This document shows positions 37,641-46,563 of a stretch of DNA of 62,325 bases, piece by piece (the stretch's first letter is position 1; each line of letters begins with the position of its first letter). Source of the DNA: Bacteroidota bacterium (lineage in GTDB: Bacteria > Bacteroidota > Bacteroidia > Bacteroidales > Paludibacteraceae); the NCBI GenBank assembly GCA_017860345.1, contig JAFNAV010000009.1, positions 1 through 62,325 on the forward strand, given 5' to 3'. The notes under the pieces are model-generated. The model saw nothing but the letters and a program-made list of their open reading frames with translations, ran no database searches and was not told where the DNA came from. A program made the position numbers and the translations under genes.

Positions 37641-38309
37641 TTAATAATTTCTATGGCAATCACAGCCTTCGTTCCAGATGTTGAACGTAATGCCTATTGT
37701 CAGAGACGATAATAAATCTTGATTAAAAATATTCGAACCATTCAGTCCGGCCAGGTTATTAAGCCTGGTGTTTCCTTCGAGCATGTCCGACATAAATAAT
37801 CGGTGTGTCCACATGATATTCAGGTTTAGTCTGCTCGTAGCTATCCATTTGAATCCAACTCCAAAAGGGATGGTGGATGAATTTTGAGGATCGCCTTCGT
37901 AATCGTACCACGAATAGCCCAAGCCGGCATATAAGAACGGTGAGAAACTGCGGCTCATGGGCTTGTATTTTTTTGTTTCGAGATCAAAAAAATTAAACTC
38001 AAGACACAAGTCAATCACGTTGACCGGATTTGAAAATTCTATTAATGTGCCATTGTACAGTTCTTTGCTTCCTTTTACTTTGGTATAGTTCCAGTTGGCG
38101 TGAATTGCAAATCTCGGATTTAGCTTTTGACGGTAAATAACTCCGTAGGCCAATTCCTGATTTTTAAAAAGTGTACTGTTGGCATCCCCCAAATAATAAG
38201 ACAAACCGCCGTTTATACCTATCTCTGCTTTGGATTTATTTTGTGCTTTGCCGTTTACTGCTATCAGGCTTAATACTGCAATTGTGCATAAAATTATTCT
38301 GATTCTCAT
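37641..38309 (-). CDS. DUF6089-like outer-membrane beta-barrel protein
   Basis: This exported protein of 222 residues has a signal peptide (IILCTIAVLSLIAVNGKAQ) and an OmpW/OprF-like small barrel pattern: GINGGLSYYLGD, FAIHANWNYTKVKG, LEFNFFDLE, YAGLGYSWYDYEG and a last strand SLTIGITFNIW. The position before uppS-bamA is usual for DUF6089 proteins in Bacteroidales. Function unknown. The 265 bp upstream hold no recognisable gene. Confidence 0.82.
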   Translation of the reverse strand: MRIRIILCTIAVLSLIAVNGKAQNKSKAEIGINGGLSYYLGDANSTLFKNQELAYGVIYRQKLNPRFAIHANWNYTKVKGSKELYNGTLIEFSNPVNVIDLCLEFNFFDLETKKYKPMSRSFSPFLYAGLGYSWYDYEGDPQNSSTIPFGVGFKWIATSRLNLNIMWTHRLFMSDMLEGNTRLNNLAGLNGSNIFNQDLLSSLTIGITFNIWNEGCDCHRNY

Positions 38310-38574
38310 AGAGTTGCTTTTTTTGAATAGTTTCCAAAATTTTTACTATATACTTCAAATTTAAAAGTAAGTTATTAGCATAACAACGCTTTTTTAAGGT
38401 TTAAATTTTGTACTATACATCGAAAGCAGTGACAAAAGTAATGATTATCTTTTAATTTCGATAAAACAGACATAGTTACAGTCTCATATTTAACAATAAA
38501 TTGCATAATTAGTGAGTTTGTAGCAAAATGATGAATTAAAGTGAAAATTATAAAATTTATACACTCTACTTAAT

Positions 38575-38985
38575 TCAGAGCATTGATAATGCTTCATTCT
38601 CTTTCATGGTCATATCCGCACGCTCTTCGGGGGTTTTATCATTGTTGCCACACAGATGCAATATCCCGTGAATAATTATTCGCAGCAATTCCTGTTCAAA
38701 CGTCAGATTTTGCTCTTCGGCATTCGATTTTACTGTATCCAAACTAATAAATATATCGCCTGAAATGGTACTTCCTGTACTATAATCAAAAGTAATGATG
38801 TCGGTATAATAATCATGTTCGAGAAACTTTTTATTGGTTTCAAGAATCTTTTCATCGTCGCAAAACACATAAACAATTTGCCCGGTTTTTTTCTCATAAC
38901 CCGATGCCACCTGCTTAATCCACCGGTTGATGCGATGTTCATCTATTTTGGGTAGCGCAACGTTCTCGGCTAAATACTGTATCAT
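38575..38985 (-). CDS. ybeY: Endoribonuclease YbeY
   Basis: This rRNA maturation factor of 136 residues has the metal site in HGILHLCGNND. The third ligand of the usual HxxxHxxxxxH motif is replaced by the NNDKTPEE form, as in other Bacteroidota YbeY. It also has GDIFISLDTVKSNAEE, the conserved middle block. It is 23 bp from the SpmAB gene on the same strand. Confidence 0.92.
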   Translation of the reverse strand: MIQYLAENVALPKIDEHRINRWIKQVASGYEKKTGQIVYVFCDDEKILETNKKFLEHDYYTDIITFDYSTGSTISGDIFISLDTVKSNAEEQNLTFEQELLRIIIHGILHLCGNNDKTPEERADMTMKENEALSML

Positions 38986-39008
38986 ATCTTATTCAAAAAA
39001 AAAATCGG

Positions 39009-40241
39009 TTAGTGAAAGAATAAGTATCCGAGCAAAATGGCAGCCAGTATACCCATAAAATCGGCAATAAGTCCTGCTGTGAGAGCATATCTGGTGTTTT
39101 TAACGCCAACCGATCCGAAATAAACGGCCAGAATATAAAATGTAGTATCGGTAGAGCCCTGAATAATACATGATAACCTGCCCACAAACGAGTCGGGTCC
39201 ATGCACGGTCATAGCGTCAACCATCATGCCTCTTGCTCCGCTTCCGCTCAATGGTTTCATAAATGCGGTAGGCAGTGCATCCACAAAATCGGGGTTTAGT
39301 CCCACCTTTACAACCAGCCAGCGAATGCCATCGGTAAGTATATCCAACGAGCCCGATGCTCTGAAAATACCGATAGCCACAAGTATGGCAATCAGGTAAG
39401 GGATAATACCGATAGCCACCTGAAAACCCTCCTTGGCACCTTCGATAAACGATTCGTATACATTTACTTTTTTGATTACAGCCATTAATATAAAGGAAAC
39501 AATAATGCCAAATAAAATTAAATTGGCTGTAAGCGATGAGTATTGGGCTATTTGTTCTTTAGATAAATTGCTGAGCAAAAACACAACGGCAGTAATAAAG
39601 ATGATAAGTCCGCCGATGGTTCCAAGGATGGTTTTGTTGAATAAGTTGATTTTCTGGCGTATGGCCACAGTTATTAGTCCGGTAATTGCTGCTACAAAGG
39701 TGGCTATGAGTATGGGCAAAAACACATCAGCCGGATTGGCGGCTCCCAGTTGCGCTCTGTACACCATAATACTGATAGGAATGAGACATAGCCCGGCTGT
39801 GTTAAGCACCAGAAACATAATCATAGGATTGGATGCAGTTTCCTTGTCAGGATTAATTTCCTGAAGTTCTTTCATGGCTTTCAGTCCCATGGGCGTAGCA
39901 GCATTGTCCAGTCCCAGCATATTGGCCGATACATTCATAAATATACTTGCCAGTGCAGGATGATTTTTCGGAACATCGGGCAGTATTTTTGAAAAAAATG
40001 GAGCAACTATACGGGCAAAAACCTGAATAACACCGCCTTTTTCGCCAACTTTCATGATGCCGAGCCACAAAGATAGTACCCCTGTAAGGCCAAGCGAAAT
40101 TTCAAAACCGGTTTTGGCTGACCCGAACGCTGATTGGATAATGGTGGAAAAAATCTCCGTGTTTCCATTGAAAATCAATTGAAAACAGGCTACGACGAAC
40201 GCTATCAGAATGAATCCTATCCAGATGTAGTTTAGAATCAT
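39009..40241 (-). CDS. Nucleoside-recognition (Gate) membrane protein, SpmA-SpmB fusion
   Basis: This polytopic membrane protein of 410 residues has around ten helices. Two Gate domains are joined: the SpmA half (LGLTGVLSLWLGIMKVGEKGG, ANMLGLDNAATPMGL) and the SpmB half (KEGFQVAIGIIPYLIAILVA, GSGARGMMVDAMT, STDTTFYILAVYFGSVGVK). In spore formers SpmA and SpmB affect spore core dehydration; in Bacteroidota the substrate is unknown. The Met at 40241 (MILNYIWIGFILIAF) is chosen over a 32-residue extension. Confidence 0.88.
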   Translation of the reverse strand: MILNYIWIGFILIAFVVACFQLIFNGNTEIFSTIIQSAFGSAKTGFEISLGLTGVLSLWLGIMKVGEKGGVIQVFARIVAPFFSKILPDVPKNHPALASIFMNVSANMLGLDNAATPMGLKAMKELQEINPDKETASNPMIMFLVLNTAGLCLIPISIMVYRAQLGAANPADVFLPILIATFVAAITGLITVAIRQKINLFNKTILGTIGGLIIFITAVVFLLSNLSKEQIAQYSSLTANLILFGIIVSFILMAVIKKVNVYESFIEGAKEGFQVAIGIIPYLIAILVAIGIFRASGSLDILTDGIRWLVVKVGLNPDFVDALPTAFMKPLSGSGARGMMVDAMTVHGPDSFVGRLSCIIQGSTDTTFYILAVYFGSVGVKNTRYALTAGLIADFMGILAAILLGYLFFH

Positions 40242-40449
40242 TATTAGTTTTTGATGTGATGAACTGAAATTGAAAATAAAGCACAAATATACACCAAAAT
40301 TTTTAATTAGCTGAATTTGACATTCAACAATTCGCACAAGGAAACTCAGATGTGGTTAATATATAGATGAATAGTATTAAAACTAATAATTTGTAAACAA
40401 AAAGATGTAAAAAAATAATTTATAGTGTCATAATGAAATTAAAAAACAC

Positions 40450-40457
40450 TATCTTTG
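40450..40457 (+). promoter_or_regulatory. -7 box of the nifA operon
   Basis: TATCTTTG fits TAnnTTTG 60 bp before the nifA ATG. No clear -33 TTG and no sigma-54-type box was seen, so nifA seems to be read by the primary sigma factor rather than by NifA itself. Confidence 0.5.
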
Positions 40458-40516
40458 CATCATTAAGTACGTGTGTTGCATTTTATGAGGATAAAGTGTA
40501 AAAAAGATTGTTGGTT

Positions 40517-42067
40517 ATGGGAACATATTGTAAGTTTAATGCTCCCGATTGTTACGGGGCTAAAGAGCTTGAAGTATTGCTCGAAATCAGTTATTTGCTC
40601 AGTAACAGGGAAATAGATTTAGATGAAGTTATAAGAATTTTAGCTGATCATCTTTCGGCCGAAAGGATTATTGTGACCATTGTAAACCGTGAGACCTCCA
40701 CCATCGTTATCGAGGGCTCGTACGGAATAGATGGTCAGGAGCGGAAAAATGCCGTTTATCAACTTGGAAAAGGAATTATCGGTAAGGTAATCGACTCCGG
40801 CGAAACGGTATTGATAAAGAAAATTGCTGAGTCGGAAGAGTTTCTGAATCTGACTCATGCGCCGACACATATCAACGGGCGCGATGTATCCTTTATCTGC
40901 ACCCCGGTGAGGTACAAAGATGAAATTATTGGCACGCTAAGTTTTCATAAAGTGTACGAAGGTGTTGTTTCGTACGATTATGATATCAGGTTGCTCAAGA
41001 TTGTTGGGTCGATGATTGGGCGTACCATGCGACGACGACAGGAGTACGCCGAAGAAATGGAACTGCTCAGAGCCGAAAATATCAGCTTACGTGGCGAACT
41101 TACCAACAGGATACTTCCCGAAAAAATAAAAGGAAATTCCAGCAAAATGAACGAGGTTTTTCGCCTCATCGAGAGTGTGGCTGTTACCGATGCTACTGTA
41201 CTGATACGGGGCGAGAGTGGGGTAGGAAAGGAGCTAATAGCCGATGCAATCCACTTTAACAGCCCCCGCAAAACAAAACCATTTATCAAGGTAAACTGTG
41301 CAGCTTTGCCTGAGTCATTGATCGAAAGCGAACTTTTTGGTCACGAAAAAGGAGCTTTTACCGGTGCTTCCAATACACGTATAGGCAGGTTTGAGGCGGC
41401 GAATGGAGGTACGATATTTCTGGATGAATTTGGCGACATACCCGCTTCCACGCAGGTAAAACTGCTCCGCGTACTACAGGAACGTGAAATAGAACGAATT
41501 GGCAGTACCAAGCCTATCAGGGTAGATGTGAGGATACTGTGTGCCACCAACCGCAATCTGGAAGAACTGATGGCAAGTGGAGGTTTTCGCGAGGATTTAT
41601 ACTATCGCATAAATGTTTTTCCGGTTTATATACCGGCTTTGAGGGAGCGCATCAACGATATTCCCATACTGACCGATTTTTTCATCGATAAATTTAATAA
41701 ACGTCACGGGAAGCATATTAAACGCATAACTTCTTCGGCCATCGATACGCTGATGGTATACCACTGGCCCGGCAATATTCGTGAACTGGAGAATTGCATT
41801 GAGCGCGCCTGTATCTTAAGCAGCGATAATGTGATAAGAACGAATAATTTACCGGCTTCGCTGCAAACGGCTGCCGGAACCGAAACCATGCAGAGCGGTA
41901 CGCTGGATATTATTCTGGGCAAAATGGAAAAGCAAATTATAGTGGATGCGCTTATTGCTACTAAGGGAAATAGTACCAAAGCGGCTGAACAACTCGGAAT
42001 TACAGAGCGAATGATGGGGATAAGGATAAAAAAATATGACATTGAGCCCAAACGATTTAAAGTGTAA
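40517..42067 (+). CDS. nifA: NifA, sigma-54-dependent activator of nitrogen fixation
   Basis: The 516-residue protein has the NifA layout. An N-terminal GAF domain lies at about residues 15-170. An AAA+ domain at about 205-435 has GESGVGKE, an intact sigma-54 contact loop [19 protein letters not shown] and [10 protein letters not shown] short linker leads to a C-terminal HTH ([20 protein letters not shown]) ending KYDIEPKRF, close to known NifA ends. The linker has no cysteines, unlike oxygen-sensing alpha-proteobacterial NifA, and there is no nifL. The ATG at 40517 is preferred to the TTG at 40508. Its likely targets are the nifH and nifE promoters. Confidence 0.93.
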   Translation: MGTYCKFNAPDCYGAKELEVLLEISYLLSNREIDLDEVIRILADHLSAERIIVTIVNRETSTIVIEGSYGIDGQERKNAVYQLGKGIIGKVIDSGETVLIKKIAESEEFLNLTHAPTHINGRDVSFICTPVRYKDEIIGTLSFHKVYEGVVSYDYDIRLLKIVGSMIGRTMRRRQEYAEEMELLRAENISLRGELTNRILPEKIKGNSSKMNEVFRLIESVAVTDATVLIRGESGVGKELIADAIHFNSPRKTKPFIKVNCAALPESLIESELFGHEKGAFTGASNTRIGRFEAANGGTIFLDEFGDIPASTQVKLLRVLQEREIERIGSTKPIRVDVRILCATNRNLEELMASGGFREDLYYRINVFPVYIPALRERINDIPILTDFFIDKFNKRHGKHIKRITSSAIDTLMVYHWPGNIRELENCIERACILSSDNVIRTNNLPASLQTAAGTETMQSGTLDIILGKMEKQIIVDALIATKGNSTKAAEQLGITERMMGIRIKKYDIEPKRFKV

Positions 42068-42094
42068 AAACCGCATGACATTTTTTTACGAATA

Positions 42095-42601
42095 ATGAAC
42101 GAAATTTTTAACAATCAGATGCGAAATGCAGAGTATTCACTTAATTTTGAATGTTGCGACTTTACTAATCCGGATCACCTGAATGCTTTGGTGGAGCTTA
42201 CCAACCATTACATGAGCGACCCGATGGGAGGAGCTGAGCCATTGGGCAAGTTGCAACAACTACGACTGGTAGATGGGTTGGCTAACCACCCTACGGCTGA
42301 GGTACTTTTTGCTATGTTGGGTGGTAAGGTGGTCGCGCTGGCTACCTGCTTTGTGAATTTTTCAACTTTCAGAATCAAACCCTATCTGTATATTCATGAT
42401 ATTGTGGTGCTTGCTGAGTATCGTGGAAAGGGAATAGGACGTGCTTTGATGGAAAAACTGGTTGAAAGTGCTCAGGAGCGCGATTTTTGTAAAGTAACGC
42501 TTGAAGTACGCGATGATAATGTGGCGGCACAGGCTCTTTACAAAAGCCTTGGTTTTAAAGATTGTGAACCACCCATGCTTTTTTGGACCAAAACGCTTTG
42601 A
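42095..42601 (+). CDS. GNAT-family acetyltransferase in the nifA operon
   Basis: This 168-residue GNAT protein has the acetyl-CoA loop EYRGKGIGRALMEKL and the following strand CKVTLEVRDDNVAAQALYKS with GF. It lies 27 bp after nifA and 66 bp before the NifX-like gene, so it is probably co-transcribed. The substrate is unknown; its place hints at protein or metabolite acetylation linked to nitrogen fixation, but the sequence does not show it. Met-9 is an alternative start. Confidence 0.88.
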   Translation: MNEIFNNQMRNAEYSLNFECCDFTNPDHLNALVELTNHYMSDPMGGAEPLGKLQQLRLVDGLANHPTAEVLFAMLGGKVVALATCFVNFSTFRIKPYLYIHDIVVLAEYRGKGIGRALMEKLVESAQERDFCKVTLEVRDDNVAAQALYKSLGFKDCEPPMLFWTKTL

Positions 42602-42654
42602 TACAGCCGCTTTGTATATTGATTTAATTATTCAGATTTAAAAAAATGCAAAAA

Positions 42655-42663
42655 CAAGGAGGT
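42655..42663 (+). promoter_or_regulatory. Strong Shine-Dalgarno site before the NifX-like gene
   Basis: CAAGGAGGTGAG ends 3-4 bp before the ATG at 42668 and is a near-perfect anti-SD complement. Most genes in this window lack such sites, as usual in Bacteroidota. It decides the ATG at 42668 over the GTG at 42662. Confidence 0.65.
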
Positions 42664-42667
42664 GAGA

Positions 42668-43081
42668 ATGAAAATAGCTTTTCCAACGATGGATACCGAC
42701 GGAAATAAAAACATACTTGCTAACGGGCTGAGTGCTACTGGCTATTTGTGCCTGTACGATTGCGAAAGCATGTCGGGAGAGTGGCTGCCTACGCTGAGAT
42801 TGGCTCCCAATATGGGAGAATTGCTCCCAGAACTAAGCCGGCAACGCGTACGTGTAATTATTACGGAACATATTCACCCCATGGCGCTGAAAGTGCTTGT
42901 AGGCAAAGGGTTTGAAGTATTTAAGGCTGCAAGTAAGCTGTTGGACGAAAATTTACATTTTTACTTAGAAAACAAGCTAACGGAATACTCGTACGAGTCG
43001 GCTATGGCGCTGGCCAATGTATGTGGTGCCGAGTGTAGTAGTTGCAGTACAGAGTGTAAAAGCGAGGATAAGAGTGAGTAA
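42668..43081 (+). CDS. NifX/NafY-like iron-molybdenum cofactor-binding family protein with Cys-rich tail
   Basis: This protein of 137 residues starts MKIAFPTMDTDG, followed by LGxxxYLCLYDCE-like and RVRVIITEHIHPMALKVL blocks. These are the pattern of the dinitrogenase FeMo-cofactor biosynthesis family (NifX, NafY, NifB C-terminal domain). A tail after about residue 115 carries four cysteines (NVCGAECSSCSTEC) that could hold a metal or Fe-S cluster. It probably carries NifB-co or FeMo-co. A second NifX-like domain is fused to NifB at 46.6 kb. The name nifX is not certain. Confidence 0.82.
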   Translation: MKIAFPTMDTDGNKNILANGLSATGYLCLYDCESMSGEWLPTLRLAPNMGELLPELSRQRVRVIITEHIHPMALKVLVGKGFEVFKAASKLLDENLHFYLENKLTEYSYESAMALANVCGAECSSCSTECKSEDKSE

Positions 43082-43154
43082 TGGCTTTTGCGCCGCATGG
43101 GCGTGTGTTGCGGGTGGAGTGAAAATTTAGTAACCGATAAACAGACAGAAATTA

Positions 43155-43397
43155 ATGAGCTTACAAAATGCGATAAGATTTATTTCGCAGGTCGATTCCG
43201 ATCATGAATTCAGAAAAGCCTGCTACACTGCAAAATCGCAAGAGGATTTATTGGAATACCTGAAAAATCAGGGAATGGGTTTTACCCCTTACGAAATTGA
43301 AGATGCCTTTAATGTGCTTTTGCTCAAATGTCAAACATACGAGCAGGCTGGCAGAGTCAACGAAGTGAAAGCCTGGTTCAGACTATTCCGGGTCTGA
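43155..43397 (+). CDS. Nif11-domain protein
   Basis: This 80-residue protein matches the Nif11 pattern: MSLQNAIRFISQVDSDHEFR, an amphipathic middle, and YLKNQGMGFTPYEIEDAF. Nif11 proteins occur in nif clusters without known function. The same fold is the leader of some peptide natural products, but here there is no double-Gly cleavage site or Cys/Ser/Thr-rich core, and no modifying enzyme. It is the last gene of the nifA operon; its stop codon lies in the terminator stem. Confidence 0.8.
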   Translation: MSLQNAIRFISQVDSDHEFRKACYTAKSQEDLLEYLKNQGMGFTPYEIEDAFNVLLLKCQTYEQAGRVNEVKAWFRLFRV

Positions 43398-43427
43398 CAG
43401 GCTTTGTACAGGCCTTTTTTCTGTCAG
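43394..43427 (+). terminator. Terminator of the nifA operon
   Basis: CTGACAG (43394-43400) pairs with CTGTCAG (43421-43427), and an inner AGGC / GCCT hairpin is followed by six T residues. It separates two convergent operons. Confidence 0.7.
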
Positions 43428-43756
43428 GCCGCTGTAAATTCAATATCTATTTCTTCAGTTTCAGGTTTATCTATCAGGCAGAAAGTTCCTTTTCTAATCA
43501 AATTCATACCATTTAGTTTTCCCGTAATTTCGAGCGATTCAAACAGTGCAGTCTGATATTTTTCGGAGCACTCATGGTTGAACCAGCAATTTAAATCGCT
43601 GGCAGAGCCTTTTACAAACTGAATAATAAACAGGGAATGCTCCGAAAAAACCAAATCTTCGTAAGCATACGAGATGTCGAGCTGACACCCATCTTTCATG
43701 ATAAATCTTACTTTTTCAATTTCGAAGAACTGTACTTCGTTGTTGTTTATGTCCAT
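43424..43756 (-). CDS. Unknown protein, last gene of the nifE operon
   Basis: This protein of 110 residues is not recognised. It is acidic, without signal peptide or membrane helix, and looks beta-rich. Its start is MDINNNEVQFFEIEKVRFIM, and it includes SLFIIQFVKGSASDLNCWFN and a C terminus with EIDIEFTAA. It lies 39 bp behind the NDK gene on the same strand and ends in the convergent terminator. Its place at the end of the nif operon is the only clue to its role. Confidence 0.7.
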   Translation of the reverse strand: MDINNNEVQFFEIEKVRFIMKDGCQLDISYAYEDLVFSEHSLFIIQFVKGSASDLNCWFNHECSEKYQTALFESLEITGKLNGMNLIRKGTFCLIDKPETEEIDIEFTAA

Positions 43757-43795
43757 ATCTTTTGTTTGTTGATGTATTCGTATTTTTTATTTTTG

Positions 43796-44257
43796 TCAGC
43801 ATTCATTTTCGGCATACAGCACATTGGGATTCAGTTGATTGAAGTCAAATATTTCATCTTTACCGAAAAAACGTTCAATTTCAGATTTTGCGTTCTCCAC
43901 GGTATCCGAAGTATGAATGATGTTTTCCTGAATGCTCACGCTATAATCGCCACGTATGGTTCCGGGCATGGCTGAGCGTCCGTTGGTAGTGCCGGCCATG
44001 TGATGTGCAATTTCTACCACATCCACACCTTTCCAGCAACTCACCACTACGGGAGTTTTCATCATTGAGTTTTTAATTCTTTGGAAATAAGGCCTGTCGG
44101 CTAAGTGAGCGTAATGTTCATCCAAAATGTCATCGTTCAGTTGCATCATTTTTATACCACACAACTGTAATCCTTTCATCTCAAACCGGTGTATAATCTC
44201 TCCAATCAAATCCCGCCTTATGGCACCGGGCTTTATAATAATCAGTGTTTTCTCCAT
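43796..44257 (-). CDS. ndk: Nucleoside diphosphate kinase
   Basis: NDK transfers phosphate between NTPs and NDPs through a phospho-histidine. The 153 residues have TLIIIKPGAIRR with Lys-9, PVVVSCWKG, GTIRGDYSVSI and NIIHTSD with the active His-115 and Asn-112. All catalytic residues are present. The length is near normal, with a short extra tail. It is unusual inside a nif operon: the HEPN-like gene ends 4 bp upstream, so the two are tightly linked. Whether this is the only ndk of the genome cannot be seen. Confidence 0.92.
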   Translation of the reverse strand: MEKTLIIIKPGAIRRDLIGEIIHRFEMKGLQLCGIKMMQLNDDILDEHYAHLADRPYFQRIKNSMMKTPVVVSCWKGVDVVEIAHHMAGTTNGRSAMPGTIRGDYSVSIQENIIHTSDTVENAKSEIERFFGKDEIFDFNQLNPNVLYAENEC

Positions 44258-44261
44258 TGTT

Positions 44262-44723
44262 CTAAATCTCTGATAAACGCTTCTCTACCAAATTTTTAAT
44301 TTCTTCAATGCCTTTATCCATTTCATGCAACTCTCCACGTGAAGGAATTCGGTATCCAAAGCCATCGATAGAACAAATACCTTCGAACTTGCCTACCTGT
44401 ATGCAGGTTTTTTTCATGTCGTCGGTAAGGTTGGGCTCAAATGTAAGTGCTTCTTTGTACATGGATACCGGCATGTGATGAGTAGCCGACCAATCGTACC
44501 GGGCAAGCAAGGCAACAAAATATTTTTCTACGCTCATAATGGCCAATTGGTATAGCATTTCGTTGTCGAAACGTGCTTCTTCCCTTCCCATGCTTTTGTG
44601 AAAAGTACTGTAATAGCTATTGGCATATTGCAGGCTCGAAAAAGCGAGTTGCTTCATTTCTTCATCAGGAATCAAATTCCTGTAATCGGTAGCTTCCATT
44701 GTAATTACATCTTTATTTTCCAT
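44262..44723 (-). CDS. HEPN-like helical protein of the nif operon
   Basis: This 153-residue all-helical protein has no close match that I recognise. The middle, MLYQLAIMSVEKYFVALLAR followed by THHMPVSMYKEA, resembles the HEPN fold (a helix with EKxxxALL, then H and a further helix), but the Rx4-6H RNase motif is not evident. It lies between nifV (70 bp) and ndk (4 bp). HEPN proteins often pair with nucleotide-handling partners, and NDK is such an enzyme, but this pairing is speculation. The HEPN call is tentative. Confidence 0.65.
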   Translation of the reverse strand: MENKDVITMEATDYRNLIPDEEMKQLAFSSLQYANSYYSTFHKSMGREEARFDNEMLYQLAIMSVEKYFVALLARYDWSATHHMPVSMYKEALTFEPNLTDDMKKTCIQVGKFEGICSIDGFGYRIPSRGELHEMDKGIEEIKNLVEKRLSEI

Positions 44724-44793
44724 GTTATTATACTTTTTTTAAATGAATGAGTAAACAAGAATACAAGTGAGCAAATGAATTGCTGGTCTGTAT

Positions 44794-46002
44794 TTAAATC
44801 TGATGTGGTGCGAAAGTATTTTTCATGGCTTTAATTTCGCTGTATAAGCTGTAAAGCTCTTCCTTGGTTACGGCACGTTTTATCTCATTGGTTTTATCCT
44901 TAACGGCTGCAAGCAGTTTGGCCAAAAACTCATCGTCGTGAGGCAGGTTTGCTTCGTTCAGAAAGAGCTCAAGGGTTGATTTTCCACTATGTTTGCCAAT
45001 CACAAATTCTTCTTCTTTACGCCCAATACGTTGTGCGTCAATCAACTGGTAACTGCTGCGGTCTTTTATCAGGCAGTTGGTGTGAATGCCGCTTTCGTGT
45101 GTTAGTACCATTTTACCTGTCACGGGCTTACTATCCCAGATAGGGCGATTGGATACTATGGCTACATATTCGCTCAATTCCTGAAATTTTTCGGTTTTCA
45201 GTTGACTGGTACTATCGGTGCTTAGCTCAAGCGCTAAAGCCACTTCTTCCAGCGCTGCATTGCCGGCGCGCTCGCCCAGCCCATTTACCGTAGTGCTCAG
45301 ACATTGAGCTCCTGCCAGATAAGCTGCTACAGTGTTGGCCGTAGCCATTCCCAGGTCGTTGTGCGCATGTATTTCAATAGGCATATTGGCACAAAGCAAG
45401 CGGATGTTGGTCACCATTTCGTAGGTGCTTATGGGGTTTAGCACGCCTACCGTGTCGGCCAATCTGATACGCGAAGCACCCAATGCAGAAGCCGCAATGG
45501 CAAACTCGCCCAGAAAAACGGCATCCGCTCTCGATGCGTCCTGCGCTCCTACGGTAACATAACTGAATATACCCGAGGCAAACTCTATCATCTCGGCCAG
45601 CTGATTCATCACCCATGCCGGATTTTTACCCATTACGTGCATCAGTTTATGCGAAACCGGAAAAGATAAATGTACTCCGTCGGCACCTGTTTGTGCGGCC
45701 AGTCGCACATCGAACTTGTTGGCGCGACACCAGGCCAATGTCTTGAATCTGAATCCTAAAGCTATAATGCTGCGAATGTCGTTGATTTCTTTTTCGCCCA
45801 TGGCAGGTGTGCCAATCTCAAGCTCAGGCACCCCTACAGCATCCAGTAGAGCAGCAATGCGGATTTTCTCCGCTGTAGAAAAAACCACGCCGGCTGCTTG
45901 TTCGCCATCGCGCAAAGTAGTGTCGATAAAATAGGGAATACCCCTAACCCCCGAGGGGAGATTAAAGTTACTTTCGTCTCTTAGATGTTCTTTTCTAATC
46001 AT
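44794..46002 (-). CDS. nifV: Homocitrate synthase NifV
   Basis: NifV condenses acetyl-CoA and 2-oxoglutarate to homocitrate, the organic ligand of FeMo-cofactor. The 402 residues contain [32 protein letters not shown] and the metal site [15 protein letters not shown] with [12 protein letters not shown]-rich palindrome (45941-45958) lies within codons 15-21 and encodes LPSGVRG, so the N-terminal 22 residues are probably not ancestral. It is downstream of the ferredoxin gene by 79 bp. Confidence 0.95.
   Translation of the reverse strand: MIRKEHLRDESNFNLPSGVRGIPYFIDTTLRDGEQAAGVVFSTAEKIRIAALLDAVGVPELEIGTPAMGEKEINDIRSIIALGFRFKTLAWCRANKFDVRLAAQTGADGVHLSFPVSHKLMHVMGKNPAWVMNQLAEMIEFASGIFSYVTVGAQDASRADAVFLGEFAIAASALGASRIRLADTVGVLNPISTYEMVTNIRLLCANMPIEIHAHNDLGMATANTVAAYLAGAQCLSTTVNGLGERAGNAALEEVALALELSTDSTSQLKTEKFQELSEYVAIVSNRPIWDSKPVTGKMVLTHESGIHTNCLIKDRSSYQLIDAQRIGRKEEEFVIGKHSGKSTLELFLNEANLPHDDEFLAKLLAAVKDKTNEIKRAVTKEELYSLYSEIKAMKNTFAPHQI
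45937..45961. repeat. Palindromic repeat inside the nifV start
   Basis: CCCCTAACCCCCGAGGGG lies in the coding strand of the first 22 codons of nifV. It belongs to the scattered CCCCT/AGGGG type. Confidence 0.6.
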
Positions 46003-46081
46003 AAATAACTTCTTTTCAATTTATCAATACCAATATCTCTTATTCTCTAAGTAACTTGCTTTCAGTAGGAAAAATAACGGA

Positions 46082-46390
46082 TTAGTCTGCTATCGAGTAT
46101 TTCTCGCAACATTCGCCTTCTTCAAGGGCATCCAGTATTTCGTCAATTACTTCTTCTGAACTGACACCACCATACCAGTAATTGTTAGGCTGAATAACCA
46201 TAACCGGGCCTTGCGAGCATACATTAAGACAGGCGGTTGTAGTAACAGCCACATCCAATCCACGATCCGAAGCTTCTTCAGCAATGTACTGAAGCATAGT
46301 AGTTGCACCTTTTTTATTGCATGCACCCTGTGCATCGCCAGCTACACGGTATGAGTTACATACCAAAATGAGATACTGAGGTTTTTTCAT
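46082..46390 (-). CDS. Thioredoxin-like [2Fe-2S] ferredoxin
   Basis: This ferredoxin of 102 residues is of the thioredoxin-fold type known from Clostridium pasteurianum and as Azotobacter FeSI. Cluster cysteines are CNSYRVAGDAQGAC near the N terminus and CLNVC further on. The start at 46390 (MKKPQYLILVC) gives the family length and follows a G-rich site; the frame extends eight residues further upstream. Relatives bind MoFe protein in vitro, so a role in nitrogenase or cofactor assembly fits its place between nifB and nifV. An additional Cys pair (GECCEKY) is at the C terminus. Confidence 0.92.
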   Translation of the reverse strand: MKKPQYLILVCNSYRVAGDAQGACNKKGATTMLQYIAEEASDRGLDVAVTTTACLNVCSQGPVMVIQPNNYWYGGVSSEEVIDEILDALEEGECCEKYSIAD

Positions 46391-46563
46391 ATATGCCCCT
46401 TCAAACTTGCCCAAAAGGGAAATTTACAGCAGGGTAGCTGTTGTTTTGTAACCTCCTGAATTCCAGATTTGTGGATTTTTGGGAAGCAATGTTTAATATT
46501 TTGTTGTTTATTTGTTTCAGCGAATTTGTCTTTAGCCTCTCCTTCCGGGAGGTTTTGGGGCTT

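Noticed and set aside
43155..43397. Nif11 protein as leader of a ribosomal peptide product
   Set aside because: No double-Gly cleavage site, no core rich in Cys/Ser/Thr, and no modifying enzyme or exporter nearby.
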